Part shown: positions 60,512-64,000 of the stretch, piece after piece
Layout: each line of letters starts with the position of its first letter
Position numbering within the stretch: the stretch's first letter is position 1
DNA from: Neoroseomonas soli
Lineage (GTDB): Bacteria; Pseudomonadota; Alphaproteobacteria; Acetobacterales; Acetobacteraceae
Reading direction: 5' to 3'
NCBI RefSeq assembly: GCF_018129065.1
Contig: NZ_JAAEDM010000003.1
Coordinates: 62,001-126,000, forward strand
Length of the DNA stretch: 64,000 nucleotides
The notes under the pieces: model-generated
Seen by the model: only the letters and a program-made list of their open reading frames with translations
Databases searched by the model: none
Told to the model about the DNA's origin: nothing
Translations under genes and position numbers: made by a program

Positions 60512-61936
60512 ATGCCCAATCTACTCGGCAGCCTCGCCCGTCTCTGGCGGGAACGGAAAGCCGCGACCTTCGCGCCGCGCTTCTGGGAGGCGCTGCGCCC
60601 GCCCGCGAAGTCCGGCGCCACGGTCAATGCCACCTCCGCTCTGGAATGCACCACCGCGCTCGCCTGCGTGCAGGCCATCGCCTGCGGCGTCGCCATGCTG
60701 CCGCTCGACATCTACCGCCCGCGCGCGGGCGGCGGCCGCGACGTCGCGACGGACGAGCCGCTGTGGGAGTTCTTCGCCGGCCAGCCGAACGAATGGCAGA
60801 CCTGGCCCGAGTGGATCGAGACCACGCTGATGCACGCCGTGCTGTGCGGCGACGGCATCTCCTTCATCAACCGCCCGAACCCCAGGGGGCCGATCCGTGA
60901 GCTGATCCCGCTGGTACCCGGCAGCGTGTCGGTGGAGCAGCGCCAGGGCTACGATCTCGCCTATCACCTGGTCCTCGCTGACGGTCGCAGCCTGACGGTC
61001 GGCCGTGAGCAGGTGTTCCACCTGCGGGCGCCGTCGTGGAATGCCTATTCCGGCCTCGACGCCACCAAGCTGGCCCGCGAGGCGATCGGCCTCGCCTTGG
61101 CCACCGAGGAAGCTCACGCGCGCCTGCACGCCAATGGCGCCCGCCCCGGCGGCATCCTCACCACCGAGCAGCGGCTGACCCGCGAGCAGGTCGATGAACT
61201 CCGCGCCGCCTGGCAGCAGACCCAGGGTGGGCTGTCCAACGCTATGCGCACCGCGGTGCTGTCCTCCGGCCTGAGATGGGAGCCGATGGGCATGACCGGC
61301 GTCGATGCCCAGCACATCGAGACCCGGCGCTTCCAGATCGAGGAGATCTGCCGCGCTTTCGGGGTCTACCCGGCGATGGTCGGCCATTCGGACAAGGCCT
61401 CGACCTATGCCTCGGCGGAGCAGTTCTTCATCGCCAATGTCGTCTACTCGCTCGGCCGCTGGACTCGCCGCTTCGAAGAGCGGATCCGCGTCGACCTGAT
61501 GACGCGCGAAGAGCGGCAGCGCCGGCTCTACGCGAAGTTCTCGCTGCAGGCGCTGATGCGCGGCGACGCCCGCACCCGGTCGGATTTCTACAGCGCGCTG
61601 ATCACCCTCGGCGTGCTGACGCGCAACGAGGCCCGCGCGCTGGAGGAGCTGAACCCGCTGCCCGGCCTCGATGAACCGCTGCGGCCGCTGAACCTGGCGA
61701 CCCAGGCCGAGGCCAAGGCCGCCCTCGCGGCGAAGCAGGCGCCGCCTGCGTCGGCTCCTTCACCAGATGCCGAGGGCAAGGCGGCGGCGATCGCCGCGGT
61801 GGCGCGCGTCATCGGCGCCGACGACCCCGCCCTGGAATTGAAGATCGGCCGGATCCTGTCGGCGGCCAACGAGGCCCGCATCCGCGGCGCCCGTGATGCG
61901 CTGGATACGGTCCTCTCCCAGCTGGAGACCCCATGA
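60512..61936 (+). CDS. Phage portal protein (HK97 family)
   Basis: 474 residues. The dodecameric portal through which DNA enters the head. VNATSALECTTALACVQAIACGVAMLPLDIYR, then RARLHANGARPGGIL… and ETRRFQIEEICRAFGVYPAMVGHSDKASTYASAEQFF are the standard HK97 portal blocks. The C-terminus is Ala-rich. The ribosome binding site is weak. The stop overlaps the protease start (ATGA). Confidence 0.94.
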   Translation: MPNLLGSLARLWRERKAATFAPRFWEALRPPAKSGATVNATSALECTTALACVQAIACGVAMLPLDIYRPRAGGGRDVATDEPLWEFFAGQPNEWQTWPEWIETTLMHAVLCGDGISFINRPNPRGPIRELIPLVPGSVSVEQRQGYDLAYHLVLADGRSLTVGREQVFHLRAPSWNAYSGLDATKLAREAIGLALATEEAHARLHANGARPGGILTTEQRLTREQVDELRAAWQQTQGGLSNAMRTAVLSSGLRWEPMGMTGVDAQHIETRRFQIEEICRAFGVYPAMVGHSDKASTYASAEQFFIANVVYSLGRWTRRFEERIRVDLMTREERQRRLYAKFSLQALMRGDARTRSDFYSALITLGVLTRNEARALEELNPLPGLDEPLRPLNLATQAEAKAALAAKQAPPASAPSPDAEGKAAAIAAVARVIGADDPALELKIGRILSAANEARIRGARDALDTVLSQLETP

Positions 61937-62601
61937 TGCGGCATCGTGGCGATATCCGCGCCCGCTTCGAGGTGAAGTCGGTCGCCGCCGACACCGGCGC
62001 CTTCGAGGGCTACGGCGCCGTGTTCGACGTGGTCGACACCTATCGCGACGTTATCCTCCCCGGCGCCTTCGCCGAGACGCTCGCCGAACACGCCCGCCGC
62101 GGCACCGCGCCCCGCATGCTGTGGTTCCACGACCCCGGCAAGGCGATCGGCGCCTGGTCAGAATTCCGCGAGGACGAGCGCGGCCTGTATTGCGCGGGCC
62201 AGCTCGCTCTCGACCATCCCGATGGCCAGAAGGCCTACGGCACCCTGCGCGGCGACGGCGCGATGGACCTGTCCATCGGCTACACCGCCATGCTGTTCGA
62301 GGTCGACCGCGCCGCCGAGCTGCGCCGCCTCAAGACCATCTGGCTGGACGAGGTGTCGCTGGCCCCGCGCGGCCATGGCGTGAACCCCGCCGCGGTGGTG
62401 ACCGACTTCAAGGCCCGCGTGGCGGGCATCCAGACCATCCGAGACTTCGAGGATTTCCTGCGGGAGGCAGGGTTCTCGCGTGACCGCGCCAAGGCGATTG
62501 CCTCGCGCGGCTTCAAGGCCAGTGCCGACCCTCGGGAGGAGGACGCAACGGCCGATGTGCTCGCCGGCATCCGCCGGCTGCAGCAGATCCTCCAATCCTG
62601 A
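61933..62601 (+). CDS. HK97-type prohead protease
   Basis: 222 residues; cleaves scaffold and capsid during head maturation. FEGYGAVFDVVDTYRDVILPGAFAETL is the family opening. The catalytic His is H66 (LWFHDPG) and Ser is S114 (MDLSIGY). It is coupled to the portal gene by a 4-base overlap and lies 11 bases before the capsid gene. Confidence 0.92.
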   Translation: MMRHRGDIRARFEVKSVAADTGAFEGYGAVFDVVDTYRDVILPGAFAETLAEHARRGTAPRMLWFHDPGKAIGAWSEFREDERGLYCAGQLALDHPDGQKAYGTLRGDGAMDLSIGYTAMLFEVDRAAELRRLKTIWLDEVSLAPRGHGVNPAAVVTDFKARVAGIQTIRDFEDFLREAGFSRDRAKAIASRGFKASADPREEDATADVLAGIRRLQQILQS

Positions 62602-62612
62602 CGGGATACCCC

Positions 62613-63911
62613 ATGGACACCGATGTGAAGGAGGCCCTCGACGGCCTCGGCCGTGCCTTCGAGGAATTCAAGGCGACCAACGACAACCGCCTGGACGAAC
62701 TCGCCCGCAAGGGCAGCGCCGACGTGCTGCTGGAGGAAAAGCTCCAGCGCGTGAACACCGCCCTCGACCAGTTCGAGACGCTGAACCAGCGGCTGACCAA
62801 GGCCGAGCTCGAGGCCAAGGCTGGCCGGGAAGCGGCCGATGGCTCGAAGGAGGCACTGGAGCGGATCGAGACCCGGCTGAACCGCCCCGGCATGGGCTCG
62901 GGCGACCGCCAGGCCGAGCTCAAGGCAAGGGTGAACACCTGGGCCCGGGCAGTGATCAATGCCCACACGCTCGGCGTGCCGAACCTCACCGCCGACCAGC
63001 AGAAGGCCCTCTCGGACGTCGCCGCCGAGCACAAGGCGATGTCGATCGCCGACGACACCACCGGCGGCTATCTCGCCCCGTCCGAATACGTGCGCGAGAT
63101 CATCAAGGGCGTGACCGAGATGAGCCCGGTGCGCTCCTTGGCCCGGGTGCGGGGGACCTCCTCGAAGTCGATCATGCTGCCGAAGCGCACCGGCCAGTTC
63201 GCCGCTCGGCGCGTCTCCGAGCAGGGGACGCGTACCGAGACCCCCGGCCTGGCCTACGGGATGATCGAGATCACCGCGCCGGAGGTCTACGCGCTGGTCG
63301 ACATCTCGCAGCACAACCTGGAGGACAGCGCCTACGACCTCGAGAGCGAGATCCGCGCCGAGGCGGTCGAGCAGTTCGCGGTCAAGGAGGGGCAGGAATT
63401 TGTCGGCGGCTCCGGCGTCGGCGAGGCGGAGGGCATCCTCACCAATGCCGACATCGCCTTCACCCCCTCGGGCTCCGCGGCGACCATCGCCGATGCCGAG
63501 GGCCAGGGGAACGGGCTGATCACGCTCTTCCATGCCCTCAAGACGGCCTACGCCCGGAACGCGGTCTGGACGCTGAACCGGGTGACGCTGGGCTCGGTGC
63601 GCAAGCTCAAGGACGCCGACAAGAACTACGTCTGGATGCCGGGTCTGGCGAACGGGGTGCCGAACACCATCCTCGGCGCGCCCTATGTCGAATGCCCCGA
63701 CATGCCGAACGAGGGTGCCGACGCCTTCCCGATCGCCTTCGGCGACTTCCGGCGCGGCTATGTGATCGTGGATCGCATCGCCATGACGATGCTGCGCGAT
63801 CCCTTCACCCAGGCGACCAGCGGCAATGTGCGGTTCCTGTTCCGCCGGCGCATGGGCGGCGCGGTCGTGCTCGCCGAGAGCATGCGCAAGTTGAAGTGCG
63901 CCGCAGCATGA
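62613..63911 (+). CDS. HK97-type major capsid protein
   Basis: 432 residues. The first 115 form a helical delta (scaffold) domain (FEEFKATNDNRLDELARKG…). The capsid fold follows: DDTTGGYLAPSEYVREIIKGVTEMSPVRSLARV, then ISQHNLEDSAYDLESEIRAEAVEQFAVKEGQEFV and GSGVGEAEGILTNADI. GGGATA precedes the ATG. The protease would remove the N-terminal domain. It ends complete; the remaining 89 bases of the window hold no gene but end in AAAGG, a likely ribosome binding site for the next one. Confidence 0.95.
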   Translation: MDTDVKEALDGLGRAFEEFKATNDNRLDELARKGSADVLLEEKLQRVNTALDQFETLNQRLTKAELEAKAGREAADGSKEALERIETRLNRPGMGSGDRQAELKARVNTWARAVINAHTLGVPNLTADQQKALSDVAAEHKAMSIADDTTGGYLAPSEYVREIIKGVTEMSPVRSLARVRGTSSKSIMLPKRTGQFAARRVSEQGTRTETPGLAYGMIEITAPEVYALVDISQHNLEDSAYDLESEIRAEAVEQFAVKEGQEFVGGSGVGEAEGILTNADIAFTPSGSAATIADAEGQGNGLITLFHALKTAYARNAVWTLNRVTLGSVRKLKDADKNYVWMPGLANGVPNTILGAPYVECPDMPNEGADAFPIAFGDFRRGYVIVDRIAMTMLRDPFTQATSGNVRFLFRRRMGGAVVLAESMRKLKCAAA

Positions 63912-64000
63912 CCGCCGGGCCCGCGTAGCCGGCATCGGCCGCGCGGGCCGCCGCTGCGGTTATCCACACACTTCACCATTCCATCAACGCAACTGAAAGG

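Noticed and set aside
29009-64000. A second copy of the tRNA-Arg 3' end as right attachment site
   Set aside because: I looked for GTTCGAATCTCGCC-like sequence to the right and found none, so the right end of the element is probably outside the window, or the tRNA is not the attachment site.

Overview
The window is about 64 kb of very GC-rich DNA from an alphaproteobacterium, most likely a Roseomonas-like member of the Acetobacteraceae. This rests on the gene set (sdhCDAB with an alphaproteobacterial layout, fsa-DUF484-xerC, a Bug-type tricarboxylate receptor, a large serine recombinase with its DUF2924 partner) and on base composition. No species can be named from sequence alone.

Positions 1-29085 are ordinary chromosome. 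In order they hold: the end of a chemotaxis receptor; asd; an M20 amidohydrolase with an MFS exporter; a DMT transporter; a second MFS transporter; a small secreted protein with a glutathionylspermidine synthase-like ligase and a DUF350 membrane protein; the succinate dehydrogenase operon; a glycosyltransferase; an oligopeptide-type binding protein; a DUF3597 protein; priA; fsa-DUF484-xerC; a double-domain polyphosphate kinase 2; a Bug receptor; endonuclease V; a zinc-type binding protein with a Zur-like box; a CxxC/CPxCGY protein; proline iminopeptidase; and tRNA-Arg(CCT).

The tRNA marks a sharp change. From 29449 to 37747 five genes on the minus strand form a compact operon of visibly lower GC: an MmeI-like adenine methyltransferase, a small PD-(D/E)XK-like protein, an SF2 helicase, a GIY-YIG (T5orf172-type) protein and a DUF262/DUF1524 (GmrSD-like) nuclease. 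I read this as an anti-phage or restriction module, and I do not recognise the gene order as a named system.

From 38480 to the right edge lies a prophage that runs out of the window. It starts with a four-gene serine recombinase operon. An L,D-transpeptidase, an S24-type repressor facing a Cro-like gene, and an early operon follow. The early operon has two PD-(D/E)XK nucleases, a candidate single-strand-binding protein and a primase-helicase. A symmetric array of inverted 11-bp repeats around a hairpin lies just after the primase-helicase. Further right are small regulators, an exported cargo protein, an HNH nuclease, two tandem ParB-methyltransferases, terminase small and large subunits, portal, prohead protease and the HK97-type major capsid protein. 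An AIPR abortive-infection gene is inserted backwards between terminase and portal.

The right half therefore combines a phage with at least two layers of probable defence cargo. The best candidates for new biology are the five-gene methyltransferase-helicase operon, the AIPR gene inside the head-morphogenesis operon, and the symmetric repeat array beside the primase-helicase gene.
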